Below are positions 17,704 to 26,267 of a DNA stretch of 64,000 nt, piece after piece (positions within the stretch are counted from its first letter, which is position 1; the number at the start of each line of letters is the position of its first letter). Source of the stretch: Mycolicibacterium duvalii. Lineage in GTDB: Bacteria > Actinomycetota > Actinomycetes > Mycobacteriales > Mycobacteriaceae. Below the pieces are notes generated by a model. It was not told the origin of the DNA and made no database searches. It saw only the letters and a program-made list of their open reading frames with translations. The position numbers and the translations under genes were made by a program. The stretch covers positions 1,178,001 through 1,242,000 of the forward strand of contig NZ_AP022563.1 of assembly GCF_010726645.1 (NCBI RefSeq). Direction: 5' to 3'.

Positions 17704-18401
17704 GAACAGCTGTGGTCACAGGCGGCAGCTCAGGGATCGGGCGGGCCGTGGCCGAGCGGCTGCGCGCCGACGGGCACCGGGTCGCCACCATCGACCTGGC
17801 GCCCTCGCCGAACGGGCACGGCCACATCGCCGACGTGACGCGCCGTGAGCAGATCGATGCTGCGCTGGAGGCGATCCGCGCCGAGCTCGGTCCGGTCGGC
17901 ATCCTGGTCAACGCCGCGGGGCTGGACGGCTTCACAGCCTTCGCGGACATCACGTTCGACGCATGGCGACGTGTGGTCGACGTCAATCTCAACGGCGTCT
18001 TCCATACCGCCCAGGCGGTGCTGCCGGACATGGTGGCGGCGGGCTGGGGACGCATCGTCAACATCTCGTCGTCGAGCACGCACTCCGGGGTGCCCTACAT
18101 GTCGCACTATGTCGCGGCGAAGTCGGCGGTGAACGGGCTGACCAAATCCCTGGCGCTCGAGTACGGTCCGTTCGGCATCACGGTCAACGCCGTCCCGCCG
18201 GGTTTCATCGACACCCCGATGTTGCGCAGCGCGGAGGGGCGCGGGCTGCTGGGCGACATCAACGACACCATCGAGGCCACGCCGGTGCGCAGGATGGGCC
18301 GGCCCGAGGACATCGCCGCGGCGTGCGCCTTCCTGGCCTCCGAGGAGGCGGGCTACATCACCGGACAGATCCTCGGGGTCAACGGTGGCCGCAACACCTG
18401 A
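17700..18401 (+). CDS. Short-chain dehydrogenase/reductase (SDR)
   Basis: 233 residues. NAD(P)-binding motif TGGSSGIG at residues ~7-14, structural NAAG (LVNAAGLDG), catalytic Ser in VNISSSSTHSGV and Tyr-x3-Lys in HYVAAKSAV. The C-terminus has the usual FLASEEAGYITGQILGVNGG block. A classical FabG-like SDR acting on a hydroxy/keto pair; the acyl or sterol substrate is unknown. It overlaps the TetR stop by four bases and the thioesterase start by 17. Confidence 0.9.
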   Translation: MRTAVVTGGSSGIGRAVAERLRADGHRVATIDLAPSPNGHGHIADVTRREQIDAALEAIRAELGPVGILVNAAGLDGFTAFADITFDAWRRVVDVNLNGVFHTAQAVLPDMVAAGWGRIVNISSSSTHSGVPYMSHYVAAKSAVNGLTKSLALEYGPFGITVNAVPPGFIDTPMLRSAEGRGLLGDINDTIEATPVRRMGRPEDIAAACAFLASEEAGYITGQILGVNGGRNT

Positions 18402-19218
18402 CCCGGGGCCGGCGGCCCATTTCACTGTCACCGACGGTGGCTTTCTGTCGACCCGTTACGCCCAGAGTCACTGGGGCCCAGACCATCTCAACGGCCCCGC
18501 GGTGGTCGGCCTGGTCGCGCGGGCGCTCGAACACGAGTGCGCCGAGGAAGATCTCCAGCCGGCGCGACTGACCGTCGACCTGCTGCGCGCGGCACGCAAC
18601 GCACACACGCTCGTCGCGGTCCGCGTGGTACGCGAGGGCCGACGGGTCCGCAGTGCGCACTGCGACGTCACACAGGGCGGCCAACGGGTCGCGCACGCCT
18701 CGTTGCTTTCCTACCGACGGTCGGCCGAGCCGCCCGGGACGCTGTGGCGCAACGGTCAGGCGTTTCCGTCGCCACCGCGGCCGGACGGATCCGTCCTACC
18801 CTACGTGCACAGCGACCCGGTGGGCTGGACACGCTCACCGGCCGAGCATCAGAACGATTCGCGCAAAAGGTTTTTCAACGACGGCATCAGAGTGGTTGCC
18901 GACGAGAACAACTCGCCGTTCGTGCGGGCCGCGATGGTGGCCGAGGCAACCAGTCTGGTCACCAACCTGGGCTCGTCGGGGATCGGCTACATCAACGGGG
19001 ACCTGACGGTCTCGCTGTCGCGGCTGCCCGTCGACGAATGGATCGGCATCCAGGCCGACGGCCACCAGGCCACCGATGGGATCGCCGTCGGCACCGCCAC
19101 GCTGTTCGATCACCTGGGCCCGTTCGGCGCGGGAATGACCACTGCCGTCGCCAATCCTGCCGCGCAGATCGACTTCTCCGCACGCAATTTCGGTCCGGGC
19201 GACATCAACTACGAATAG
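18385..19218 (+). CDS. Acyl-CoA thioesterase family protein (double hotdog)
   Basis: 277 residues. Two hotdog-like halves are suggested: an N-terminal strand-helix unit with LNGPAVVGLVARALE and LQPARLTVDLLRAARNAHTL, where the P-x-R-L-T-V-D-L-L-R-x-A pattern is typical of TesB-like/4HBT_3 thioesterases, and a second half around LVTNLGSSGIGYINGDLTVSLSRLP. The start at ATG 18385 overlaps the SDR gene by 17 bases. Together with the SDR it suggests acyl-CoA processing under control of the TetR protein. Specificity unknown. Confidence 0.75.
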   Translation: MAATPDPGPAAHFTVTDGGFLSTRYAQSHWGPDHLNGPAVVGLVARALEHECAEEDLQPARLTVDLLRAARNAHTLVAVRVVREGRRVRSAHCDVTQGGQRVAHASLLSYRRSAEPPGTLWRNGQAFPSPPRPDGSVLPYVHSDPVGWTRSPAEHQNDSRKRFFNDGIRVVADENNSPFVRAAMVAEATSLVTNLGSSGIGYINGDLTVSLSRLPVDEWIGIQADGHQATDGIAVGTATLFDHLGPFGAGMTTAVANPAAQIDFSARNFGPGDINYE

Positions 19219-19283
19219 CCGCTCTTCGGTCAGCGCGGGGTCCCGGGCGGGTGTAGGTTGCGGTCGGGAGCAAGGAGGCGGCC

Positions 19284-20108
19284 ATGCCGACGGTGGTGAC
19301 TCGCGACGGTGTCGAGATCTTCTACAAGGACTGGGGGGCGGGCCGGCCCCTGGTGTTCAGCCACGGCTGGCCGCTGTCGTCCGATGACTGGGACGCCCAG
19401 CTGATGTTCTTCCTGCAGCGCGGTTACCGCGTCGTGGCCCATGATCGCCGCGGTCATGGCCGCTCCGAGCAGGTCGCCGACGGTCACGACATGGACCACT
19501 ACGCCGACGATCTCGCCGCGGTGGTCGAGCACCTGGACCTGCGCGACGCCGTGCACATCGGACACTCCACCGGCGGCGGGGAAGTGGTGCGCTACCTGGC
19601 CCGACACGGCGAGTCCCGGGCCTCCAAGGCCGTGCTGATCGCAGCCGTGCCGCCGCTGATGGTGCAGACCGACGCCAACCCCGACGGCACGCCCAAGGCA
19701 CTGTTCGACGACTTCCAGGTGCAGGTGGCGACCAATCGGGCGGCGTTCTACCGCGCCGTCCCCGAGGGTCCTTTCTACGGATTCAACCGCCCCGGGGTGG
19801 ACCCGGTGGAAGGTGTCATCGCCAACTGGTGGCGGCAAGGCATGATGGGCGGCGCAAAAGCCCACTACGACGGTGTGGTCGCGTTCTCCCAGACCGATTT
19901 CACCGACGATCTGACCAAGATCGAGCTGCCGGTGCTGGTGATGCACGGCGACGATGACCAGGTGGTCCCCTATGCGGCGGCGGGGCCGCTGTCGGCGAAG
20001 CTGTTGCGCCACGCGACGCTGAAGACCTACAAGGGTTTCCCGCATGGCATGCCGACCACGCACGCCGACGTGATCAACGCAGACCTGCTGGAGTTCATTC
20101 AGTCCTGA
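19284..20108 (+). CDS. Alpha/beta hydrolase, non-heme chloroperoxidase/esterase type
   Basis: 274 residues from ATG 19284 with an excellent ribosome binding site (AAGGAGG, 19272-19278). Family marks: SHGWPLSSDDWDAQ (oxyanion region), nucleophile elbow GHSTGGGE with Ser95, acid around VMHGDDDQVVPY and His in FPHGMPTTH. This subgroup (cofactor-free haloperoxidases/perhydrolases) is really esterases that show bromoperoxidase activity in vitro. Cytoplasmic. Natural substrate unknown. Its 3' end overlaps the convergent SnoaL-like gene by 10 bases. Confidence 0.9.
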   Translation: MPTVVTRDGVEIFYKDWGAGRPLVFSHGWPLSSDDWDAQLMFFLQRGYRVVAHDRRGHGRSEQVADGHDMDHYADDLAAVVEHLDLRDAVHIGHSTGGGEVVRYLARHGESRASKAVLIAAVPPLMVQTDANPDGTPKALFDDFQVQVATNRAAFYRAVPEGPFYGFNRPGVDPVEGVIANWWRQGMMGGAKAHYDGVVAFSQTDFTDDLTKIELPVLVMHGDDDQVVPYAAAGPLSAKLLRHATLKTYKGFPHGMPTTHADVINADLLEFIQS

Positions 20109-20494
20109 GCGGTGGCTTCGCGCTGGATGCGCTCGAACTGCGCACCCATCGCGTCGGCCAGCGCGGTGGCTGCCGACAAGGGTCGCACCATCACCGTGAA
20201 GTCGTCGATCAAGCCGTCGTCGTCGACGTGCAGGAAGTCGCAACCGGTCAGCTTCCTGCCGGCCACGCTCGCCTCGAAGACCAGGGCGTGGTCGCGCCCA
20301 CCGGCATCGTTGATCTCACGGGTGTAGCGGAAGTCCTCGAACACCCGCATCACACCGCGCAGAATCGCCGCGGTCATCGCCTTGCCCCGGTAGGGCTTGA
20401 ACGCGACCGGGCTGGTGAACACCACGTCCTCGGCCAACAGGGCTTCAATGGCCGCCGCGTCGCGAGCTTCCACCGCTTCCCGGAATGCGTGCAT
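20099..20494 (-). CDS. SnoaL/NTF2-like family protein
   Basis: 131 residues with the NTF2-like cone fold pattern: starting helix MHAFREAVEARDAAAIEALLAEDVVFTSP, strand segments ending in HALVFEASVAGRKLTGCDFLHVDDDGLIDDF, and a C-terminal Ala-rich helix. No catalytic residues could be assigned. The D-x-L-I-D-D-F-x-V-M-V-R-P block is typical for stand-alone actinobacterial SnoaL-like proteins. Confidence 0.8.
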   Translation of the reverse strand: MHAFREAVEARDAAAIEALLAEDVVFTSPVAFKPYRGKAMTAAILRGVMRVFEDFRYTREINDAGGRDHALVFEASVAGRKLTGCDFLHVDDDGLIDDFTVMVRPLSAATALADAMGAQFERIQREATAQD

Positions 20495-20755
20495 CTGTGC
20501 AGTTTAAATCTCGCCGATTCGGTTCAGCGCGTCGTCCCTGGGTACAAGCGGACTGAACAGCCCACCACGACCAGGGGCGGGGCGTCGGCTGGGGGCGGCA
20601 GGACGCCTCGCCCCGCCGGTCGTCGAGCTCAGCGCAGCGTTGGCGCCCAACGTGTTCCGCTGCGCAGGTGACCCAGGCGACGGAGTCGACGGGGTTTCGT
20701 CGGCGACCGTGAGGGCTATGGCTCCCTACAAGATCCCCCGATGAAGGAGATGATC

Positions 20756-21148
20756 ATGAGCACCGATGATGCGGGCGGCACCACCGCCAACGACCTGGGC
20801 GGTGCCGACGACATGCTCAGCCCGATGGAGTCCACCGACCCCGACGACATTCGCAACGCCGACGGCGACGAAGTCGTCGATCCGCCGGAGGACTGGAGCG
20901 GTGTCGACAAGACCGGCATGTCCGCCGAAGAGCAGCGCCAGGGCGAGACGCTCGACGAGCGGCTGGCCGAAGAGGTCCCGGACGTGACGCCCGACGGCGT
21001 CGATCCCCGCGACGGCGTGATCGGCGGGCCCGCTGATGACGAGGCGATCGCCGGTTCCGACGCTGCGCCGGAGGCTCCCGGGACGCATCGGGGCCAGGTC
21101 GACGGCGCTCCCGAGGACGGCGACCCCCTCTACCAGGTCGTCGAATAG
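20756..21148 (+). CDS. Acidic DUF5709-like protein
   Basis: 130 residues, strongly acidic and probably disordered (many D/E, Gly, Pro). The start is ATG 20756, placed by AAGGAG at 20744-20749; the upstream ATG 20741 overlaps that site. The block GETLDERLAEEVPDV is characteristic of an actinobacterial family annotated DUF5709. No domain of known function. It lies 20 bases upstream of another small gene, probably co-transcribed. Confidence 0.7.
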   Translation: MSTDDAGGTTANDLGGADDMLSPMESTDPDDIRNADGDEVVDPPEDWSGVDKTGMSAEEQRQGETLDERLAEEVPDVTPDGVDPRDGVIGGPADDEAIAGSDAAPEAPGTHRGQVDGAPEDGDPLYQVVE

Positions 21149-21168
21149 CGCAGAGAGTAGGCAGAGTT

Positions 21169-21504
21169 ATGACAGATTCCCACGAACTGCCGATCCCCGA
21201 CTACGACCAACTCGCGCTCGGCGACCTGCAGCACAGGATTCGGTCACTGACCGCAGATCAGCTCGGCGTGGTGTTGAATCACGAGGCCGGCCACGCCGCC
21301 CGTGTGCCCGTGCTGGAGATTCTCGAGGCGCGCCAGCGCGAGCTGGAAGCTGGAGCGTCGCCCGCACCGGGCGATCCCGGCAACGCGCCGGGCGTGCAGT
21401 CCTCACCCGGCGGGTCACCGGTGCAGGAGTCGACCGCCGCGCCCGGCGGAACGCCGTTGCGCCATGGCGTGGCCAATCAGACGCCCAAACGCGGCCGGCC
21501 CTGA
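21169..21504 (+). CDS. Small conserved actinobacterial protein, unknown function
   Basis: 111 residues. The first 60 form a helical unit (LPIPDYDQLALGDLQHRIRSL and TADQLGVVLNHEAGHAARVP, then a helix EILEARQRELEAG); the C-terminal 50 residues are Gly/Pro/Ser/Ala-rich and likely disordered. HEAGH looks like a zinc-protease motif but occurs in a small helical protein without a protease fold, so it is probably fortuitous. It follows the DUF5709-like gene closely. Confidence 0.65.
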   Translation: MTDSHELPIPDYDQLALGDLQHRIRSLTADQLGVVLNHEAGHAARVPVLEILEARQRELEAGASPAPGDPGNAPGVQSSPGGSPVQESTAAPGGTPLRHGVANQTPKRGRP

Positions 21505-21506
21505 AT

Positions 21507-21986
21507 TCAGGCCTCCGCGTCGGTACGGCGCTCGGCCAGCGCCGCGAGTCGCCATGTTGCTTCGCGGTTGCGTGGATAGACCAAGGCCAGCGACGCCGAG
21601 TGCGGCAACCACTTCATCGGTGCGCTCACCGGTACCTCGGCCATCTCGATCCGGCATCCACCGCCGGGCAGGTCCTGCAGTTTCATCGTGATCCGCGCTT
21701 TGCCGAAGGGCCGTCCGTTGGCGATCAGCACGACCTCCCGTCCGGGGTCGCAGGAGTCGACGACGGTGCTGTCGTTGATCACCAGCGGCCAGACACCGAT
21801 GGAGTGGTGAATGGTGCTGCCGGGCTGCGGCCACTTCGGGTCGACCGCGCGCATCCGGCTGTTGCCGACCACCCACTGTGAGTACACCCACCCGTCGGCG
21901 ATGACGTCCCATACCTGCTGCCGGGACGCGGATGTGTCGCGCTGCACCACCAGCGAACTGCGGGCTTCTTCGGGTTCAGTCATCAT
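21507..21986 (-). CDS. SRPBCC-family protein
   Basis: 159 residues from ATG 21986 (ATG 21983 is equally possible; GGGAG lies just upstream). Starts with a typical SRPBCC strand-helix (SSLVVQRDTSASRQQVWDVIADGWVY), followed by WVVGNSRMRAVDPKWPQPGSTIHHSIGVWP. The final helix lies around SLALVYPRNREATWRLAALAE. The fold binds hydrophobic ligands; no enzyme role can be assigned. Convergent with the small gene at 21169-21504 (2-base gap). Confidence 0.8.
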   Translation of the reverse strand: MMTEPEEARSSLVVQRDTSASRQQVWDVIADGWVYSQWVVGNSRMRAVDPKWPQPGSTIHHSIGVWPLVINDSTVVDSCDPGREVVLIANGRPFGKARITMKLQDLPGGGCRIEMAEVPVSAPMKWLPHSASLALVYPRNREATWRLAALAERRTDAEA

Positions 21987-22032
21987 CGACACTCCCGTTA
22001 CCCGCGGTCCGCAACGACAAACCTCGACGGGG

Positions 22033-23022
22033 TCAGAGGCGACCGACGCGCCGCAGTCCCTCGACGGTGTCTGCGAGGGTCTCGGCGGGATCGCGCTGGG
22101 GCATCCCGAGGTCACGGACGCTGGGGGAGTCGTCGGATTCCGGCATCTGGGTGTAGTACTGCATCGCGGCCGAATCGATCGGGGTGTCGAACGGAAGATA
22201 ACCGCCGATCAGGTCGAACACCCGGCCGACGCTGCGCAAGGCGACGTCGGGCACGGGATAGACGAACAGTGTCTGTCCGGCGGCCGCGCCGATGGACTTG
22301 GCCAGTTGGTCCACCGGAACCCGCGCTCCGCCGGCCATGTAGCGGCGCGGACCGCGACCGGGTTCGAGCAGCGCCACATGCAGGTCCGCGAGGTCGCGGA
22401 CGTCGATGACGATCCACGCCGCGCTGCGGCCGGGCACACCGCGCATCTTCACCGACGCTTCGACGCCTTCGGCGGCCTCGCCGAACTGCTCGCCTGCCGG
22501 GGGGCCGAGCACCATTCCCGGATAGGTGATGGCGACTGGGGCGCCGGCGTCCTGAAGGCCCCGTGCGTAGGCTTCCACCGCCGCCTTGGAGCGGCCGTAG
22601 CCATCGCTGCCGCCGACGACCGGTAGGTCTGCGTGCAGGGTGTCGAGGTCGGGCCGGAACAGCGCGGTGAAGCTCGACACGTGCACGATCGGGTCGAGCC
22701 CGGCCGCCACCGCGCCGCCCAGGATGTTGCGGGCGCCTTCCAGGTTCGTGTGCAGCATCTCGTCGGTGCGGTCGGGGTCGGTGGAGACCATTGCCGCGCA
22801 GTGGATCACGGCGTCGCAGCCTTCCAGCGCGGTCTTGGTCGACGACGCGTCGGCGATGTCGCCGATGACGTGGTCGCTGATGTCGACGCCGATGTCGCCG
22901 GCGCTGGTCTCGAGCCGGCCGGCGTTGCGGACGAGGAACCGGACCTGGTGTCCGGCGTCCTGTGCCGCCTTGGCCGTCCATGCACCGACGAATCCGGTTC
23001 CTCCGGTGATCAGTACTTTCAC
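22033..23022 (-). CDS. NAD-dependent epimerase/dehydratase family protein (extended SDR)
   Basis: 329 residues from GTG 23022, which begins the strand VKVLITGGTGFVG (Rossmann TGGTGFVG, residues ~6-13). DUF-type extended SDR: AVIHCAAMVSTDPD, VHVSSFTALF with the catalytic Ser/Thr, and Y-G-R-S-K (YGRSKAAVEAY) as the Tyr-x3-Lys. The C-terminal substrate domain contains WIVIDVRDLADLH. Related to dihydroflavonol reductase/3-beta-HSD-like enzymes. Substrate unknown. A VOC gene lies 29 bases upstream, so it may be in the VOC-ArsR operon. Confidence 0.88.
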   Translation of the reverse strand: MKVLITGGTGFVGAWTAKAAQDAGHQVRFLVRNAGRLETSAGDIGVDISDHVIGDIADASSTKTALEGCDAVIHCAAMVSTDPDRTDEMLHTNLEGARNILGGAVAAGLDPIVHVSSFTALFRPDLDTLHADLPVVGGSDGYGRSKAAVEAYARGLQDAGAPVAITYPGMVLGPPAGEQFGEAAEGVEASVKMRGVPGRSAAWIVIDVRDLADLHVALLEPGRGPRRYMAGGARVPVDQLAKSIGAAAGQTLFVYPVPDVALRSVGRVFDLIGGYLPFDTPIDSAAMQYYTQMPESDDSPSVRDLGMPQRDPAETLADTVEGLRRVGRL

Positions 23023-23051
23023 GGTCGCGCTATACCCCGTTTCGTGCCGGG

Positions 23052-23447
23052 TCACCCGGCCGCGTTGTGCTGCTGGATCTGGATCAGGTTTCCGCAGGTG
23101 TCGTCGAGCACGGCGGTGGTCACCGGCCCCATGTCCGTCGGCGGCTGGGTGAACTGCACGCCGAGTCCCTGCAGCCGCCGATGCTCGGCGGCCACATCGT
23201 CGACGAGGAACGCGGTGTAGGGGATGCCGTCGGTGACCAGTGCCGCTTTGAATGCCTGAGCGGCGGGATGCTCGTCGGGTTCCAGCGCGAGTTCGGTACC
23301 CGCAGGCTCGTCGGGCGAGACCACCGTGATCCACCGGTGCCGGCCCAAGGGGATGTCGAACTTGGTCGTGAACCCGAGGACCCCGGTGTAGAACGCAAGA
23401 GCCTTGTCCTGGTCGTCGACCATGACGCTGGTGAGTCCGATTCTCAT
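23052..23447 (-). CDS. VOC family (glyoxalase-like) protein
   Basis: 131 residues with two beta-alpha-beta-beta-beta modules: MRIGLTSVMVDDQDKALAFY and PYTAFLVDDVAAEHRRLQGLG. Metal ligands are not complete in an obvious way, so enzyme versus binding protein cannot be decided. ATG 23447 overlaps the stop of the upstream ArsR gene (ATGA, 23444-23447). ArsR-VOC operons are common in actinobacteria, with the regulator controlling the VOC gene. Confidence 0.87.
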   Translation of the reverse strand: MRIGLTSVMVDDQDKALAFYTGVLGFTTKFDIPLGRHRWITVVSPDEPAGTELALEPDEHPAAQAFKAALVTDGIPYTAFLVDDVAAEHRRLQGLGVQFTQPPTDMGPVTTAVLDDTCGNLIQIQQHNAAG

Positions 23448-23728
23448 GTCGATTCCTTCGGTTGGTGCGGCCAGCGCTGGAGGATCTGCTGCAGCGGAGC
23501 GGTATTGAGGTGATGGAACTTGTAGCGTCCGGCACGCCGGGTCTCGACCAGTCCTGCCTCGGCCAGCACATCGAGATGCTGGGAGATGGCCTGACGCGAG
23601 GATCCCAAGCCGTGTTTGGTCGCCAGTCGAGCGCAGATCTCGAAGAGCGTCTGACCGTCTCGTTCGGTCAGCTCGTCGAGGATCGTGCGCCGGGTGGGAT
23701 CGGCCAAGGCCTTGTAGACGTCACCCAC
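23444..23728 (-). CDS. ArsR-family HTH regulator
   Basis: 94 residues from GTG 23728. Winged-helix sequence: VYKALADPTRRTILDELTE, then ASRQAISQHLDVLAEAGLVETRR-type recognition region (SSRQAISQHLDVLAEAGLV) and wing AGRYKFHHLN. No metal-binding ELCV-type Cys motif, so it probably does not sense metal. The start is fixed by a promoter whose -10 box ends seven bases upstream of the GTG; a TTG at 23764 in the same frame would place a palindromic operator inside the gene and lies exactly on the -35 box. The mRNA is probably leaderless. Controls itself and the VOC gene. Confidence 0.8.
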   Translation of the reverse strand: MGDVYKALADPTRRTILDELTERDGQTLFEICARLATKHGLGSSRQAISQHLDVLAEAGLVETRRAGRYKFHHLNTAPLQQILQRWPHQPKEST

Positions 23729-23764
23729 GCCGTGACGATAGGCAAGTCGATACTTGCCTGTCAA
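23728..23764 (-). promoter_or_regulatory. ArsR promoter with operator in the -35/-10 spacer
   Basis: On the minus strand TTGACA (23764-23759) and TATCGT (23740-23735) are separated by 18 bases. AGGCAAGT-CGAT-ACTTGCCT, a perfect 8-bp inverted repeat (23740-23759), fills the spacer. Seven bases after the -10 box comes the GTG start at 23728. A repressor bound here would directly block RNA polymerase. Confidence 0.75.
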
Positions 23765-23839
23765 GAGCCCTGTTGACGGGCGTCAACTTTTTGCGCGAGA
23801 TCGGCTTTCCGGGTGGGCGCGGTGCTATACGTTGACCGG

Positions 23840-25837
23840 GTGTCTTCCTCCCTGCGTCCCCAACTCATCGAAACCGTCGACGATCTGAGCGTTGAGTGGC
23901 TCACCGCCGTCCTCGGTGCCGGCACGGTCACCGACTTCGCCGTCGAGCGCATCGGTACCGGTCAGATGAGCGAGTGCTACCGGGTGACGCTGACCTACGC
24001 CGACGGTGCGGACGGCCCGGCCTCGGTGGTCCTCAAGATCGCCGCGCCGGCGGGCAGCAGCCGGCAGACCGGCGCGACGATGGGGCTCTACGAACGCGAG
24101 GTGCGGTTCTACACCGACATCGCGCCCGGACTCGAGGGGCCTGTCGCGCAGTGCTACCACGCGGCCTATGACCCGGACAGCGGCGCGTTCGACCTGGTGC
24201 TCTCGGACGCCGCGCCTGCCGTGGTGGGCGACGAGATCCGCGGCGCCAGCCCCGACCAGGCGCGGCTGGCGCTCACTCAGATCGGGCTCGTCCACGGTCG
24301 GTTGCTCGGCAACGAAGCCCTCGAGGGCGCCGACTGGATCAATCGCGAGTCGCCGGTGACCCAGGATCTGATCGCCGCGCTCTACGCGGGCTTCATCGAC
24401 CGTTACGCCGACCGGATCGCTCCGGAGCACCGCCAGGTATGCGAACGGTTCGTCGAGGTGTTCGATGCCTACATGGCCGCCGAGAGCGAAGCCGACGCTC
24501 CCCGCGGTCTCGTGCACGGCGACTTCCGCCTGGACAACATGCTGTTCGGAACCGCCGGCTCCGACCAGGCGCTGACGGTGCTGGACTGGCAGACCGTCAC
24601 CTGGGGTCCCGCGTTCAGCGACGTGGCGTACTTCCTGGGGTGTGCGCTGCCCGTCGACCACCGGCGCGCGCAGTACGACGAGTTGCTGGCCGCGTATCAC
24701 CAAGCGCTGGGACCGAATTCGGGCGTGACGATCGACGACGTCCGGCACGGGGTTCGGCGCCAGAGCTTCTTGGGGGTGCTGATGTCGATCGTGTCGCCGA
24801 TGCTGGTCGAGCGCACCGAGCGAGGCGACGAGATGTTCATGGCGATGATCGAGCGGCATTGCCAGCACGTGCTCGACACCGACGCGTTGGCGCTCCTGCC
24901 CGAACCGTCGGAGTCCGAACCGTTGCAGCCGACCGTCGAGGACGAGGGACGCCACGACCCCACCGACGAAGCGCTGTGGAACGAGAGCTGGTACTTCGAC
25001 TTCGCCGACACCGGCCAGGATCTCGGTGGGTGGATTCGGTTGGGGCTGGTGCCGAACCAGGGCCACACGTGGATCAACGCGTTGCTGTGCGGGCCCGGTA
25101 TGCCCACCGTCGCGCTGCTGGACTTCGAGGCGCCGCTGCCGCTCGACCACACCCGGGTGCGCACCGAGGCGATCGAGTTGTCCTTCGACGTCGCCGAGCC
25201 GTTGCAGATCTTCCGGGTCACGGTCAACGGACGAGGTCAGGCGTTCGACGATCCGGCGGAGTTGCTGCGCGGGGGCGAGGGCCGGTCCGTCGACGTCACC
25301 ATGGATCTGACATGGCAGACGGTCGGCGTGCCCTACCAGTACCGGATGTCCACGCGGTATGAGATCCCGTGTTCGGTCTCGGGTTCGGTTGTGGTGGACG
25401 GCAAGCTCTTCAGGCTGACCGACGTGCCCGGGCAGCGGGACCATTCGTGGGCCGCCCGGGACTGGTGGAGCATGGACTGGGTGTGGAGTGCGCTGCACCT
25501 CGACGACGGCACCCACGAGCACGGGGTCGAGATCCGCATTCCCGGTATTCCGCCGATGTCAGTCGGTTATCTGCAGACGCCGGGCGCGCCGCTGCGCGAG
25601 CTGCACAAGGTGACACCCGAGAGCACCTTCGCCGGTGATCTCCCCGTACGTATGCAATTGTCGTGTGCTCCAGGAGATCTGGCGCTGACATTCGACGTTC
25701 GCGGACACGCCCCGGTGCTGTTGACCGCAGCGGACGGGCGGCTGAGCCGCTTCCCGCGGGCCTGGGGAACGGTCACCACCGCAGACGGGCGCACCGGGGC
25801 CGGCTGGGTGGAGTGGAACCGCAGCCAGCAGGGTTAG
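23840..25837 (+). CDS. Phosphotransferase (kinase-like) domain fused to DUF7064/DUF7065-like domain
   Basis: 665 residues from GTG 23840. Residues ~1-370 form an aminoglycoside/ecdysteroid-kinase-like fold: GTGQMSECYRVTLTY (nucleotide loop), Lys in VVLKIAAP, Brenner motif LVHGDFRLDNMLF and metal-binding VLDWQTVTWGPAFSDVAYFLG. After an acidic linker, residues ~385-665 are a beta-rich domain (NESWYFDFADTGQDLGGWIR, GQRDHSWAARDWWSMDWVWS) resembling the DUF7064/DUF7065 family seen in steroid/lipid-degrading actinobacteria. The fusion suggests phosphorylation of a small hydroxylated lipid or steroid held by the second domain. Substrate unknown. The end overlaps the convergent gene by four bases. 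Confidence 0.8.
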   Translation: MSSSLRPQLIETVDDLSVEWLTAVLGAGTVTDFAVERIGTGQMSECYRVTLTYADGADGPASVVLKIAAPAGSSRQTGATMGLYEREVRFYTDIAPGLEGPVAQCYHAAYDPDSGAFDLVLSDAAPAVVGDEIRGASPDQARLALTQIGLVHGRLLGNEALEGADWINRESPVTQDLIAALYAGFIDRYADRIAPEHRQVCERFVEVFDAYMAAESEADAPRGLVHGDFRLDNMLFGTAGSDQALTVLDWQTVTWGPAFSDVAYFLGCALPVDHRRAQYDELLAAYHQALGPNSGVTIDDVRHGVRRQSFLGVLMSIVSPMLVERTERGDEMFMAMIERHCQHVLDTDALALLPEPSESEPLQPTVEDEGRHDPTDEALWNESWYFDFADTGQDLGGWIRLGLVPNQGHTWINALLCGPGMPTVALLDFEAPLPLDHTRVRTEAIELSFDVAEPLQIFRVTVNGRGQAFDDPAELLRGGEGRSVDVTMDLTWQTVGVPYQYRMSTRYEIPCSVSGSVVVDGKLFRLTDVPGQRDHSWAARDWWSMDWVWSALHLDDGTHEHGVEIRIPGIPPMSVGYLQTPGAPLRELHKVTPESTFAGDLPVRMQLSCAPGDLALTFDVRGHAPVLLTAADGRLSRFPRAWGTVTTADGRTGAGWVEWNRSQQG

Positions 25838-26235
25838 CGCGTCGGTTTGCGCGGCGGCCTGGTGGGTTTGGTCTCCGGTGGCGGGTTCCCACGTTTGGCG
25901 AAGCGGCCCAGCGTCGAGACGCCCGGCACCGACGCCGCGGCCCGGAACACGTCGTTGCCGGTCGCGACGAGCGCCTCCAGCTGCGGCAACAGGGCGTCGA
26001 GGGTTCGGACCATCGGGTCGGCCAGGGCGAAGTAACGTTCGGCACGGTCGATGGTGGCGTTGAGGCGCTGGGTGGCGGTCGCCAGGTTCTCGATGAGATC
26101 GGGTAGCTCGGCGGCGAGCTGAACCGACGCCGGCGGTATGCGCATGGCGCTGGCCGCCGCGGCTTGGGCCGACTCGACGGCGGCCTGCGCGGCGGCCTTG
26201 ATGTCGTTCGGGTTCGGGATCTTCTGAGGAGCCAT
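25834..26235 (-). CDS. Helical hypothetical protein with basic Pro-rich tail
   Basis: 133 residues from ATG 26235. Start MAPQKIPNPNDI, then two long Ala-rich helices (AAAQAAVESAQAAAASAM; LIENLATATQRLNATIDRAERY) and a third (LDALLPQLEALVATGNDVF), ending in a basic Pro/Lys/Arg tail (PPETKPTRPPRKPTR). Likely a coiled-coil or bundle protein; the tail could contact nucleic acid or membrane. Similar short proteins are common in mycobacteria without known role. Tail-to-tail overlap of four bases with the kinase fusion gene. Confidence 0.65.
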   Translation of the reverse strand: MAPQKIPNPNDIKAAAQAAVESAQAAAASAMRIPPASVQLAAELPDLIENLATATQRLNATIDRAERYFALADPMVRTLDALLPQLEALVATGNDVFRAAASVPGVSTLGRFAKRGNPPPETKPTRPPRKPTR

Positions 26236-26267
26236 ATCCGCACGATGCCTCACTGTCGTGCAGGTCG

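Noticed and set aside
21169..21504. HEAGH in the small protein as a zinc-protease (HExxH) site
   Set aside because: The protein is only 111 residues with a disordered half and no third ligand or protease fold.
23729..23764. Upstream TTG start for the ArsR gene
   Set aside because: The TTG is part of a TTGACA -35 box and the added codons would be the operator palindrome; the GTG at 23728 fits a leaderless promoter.
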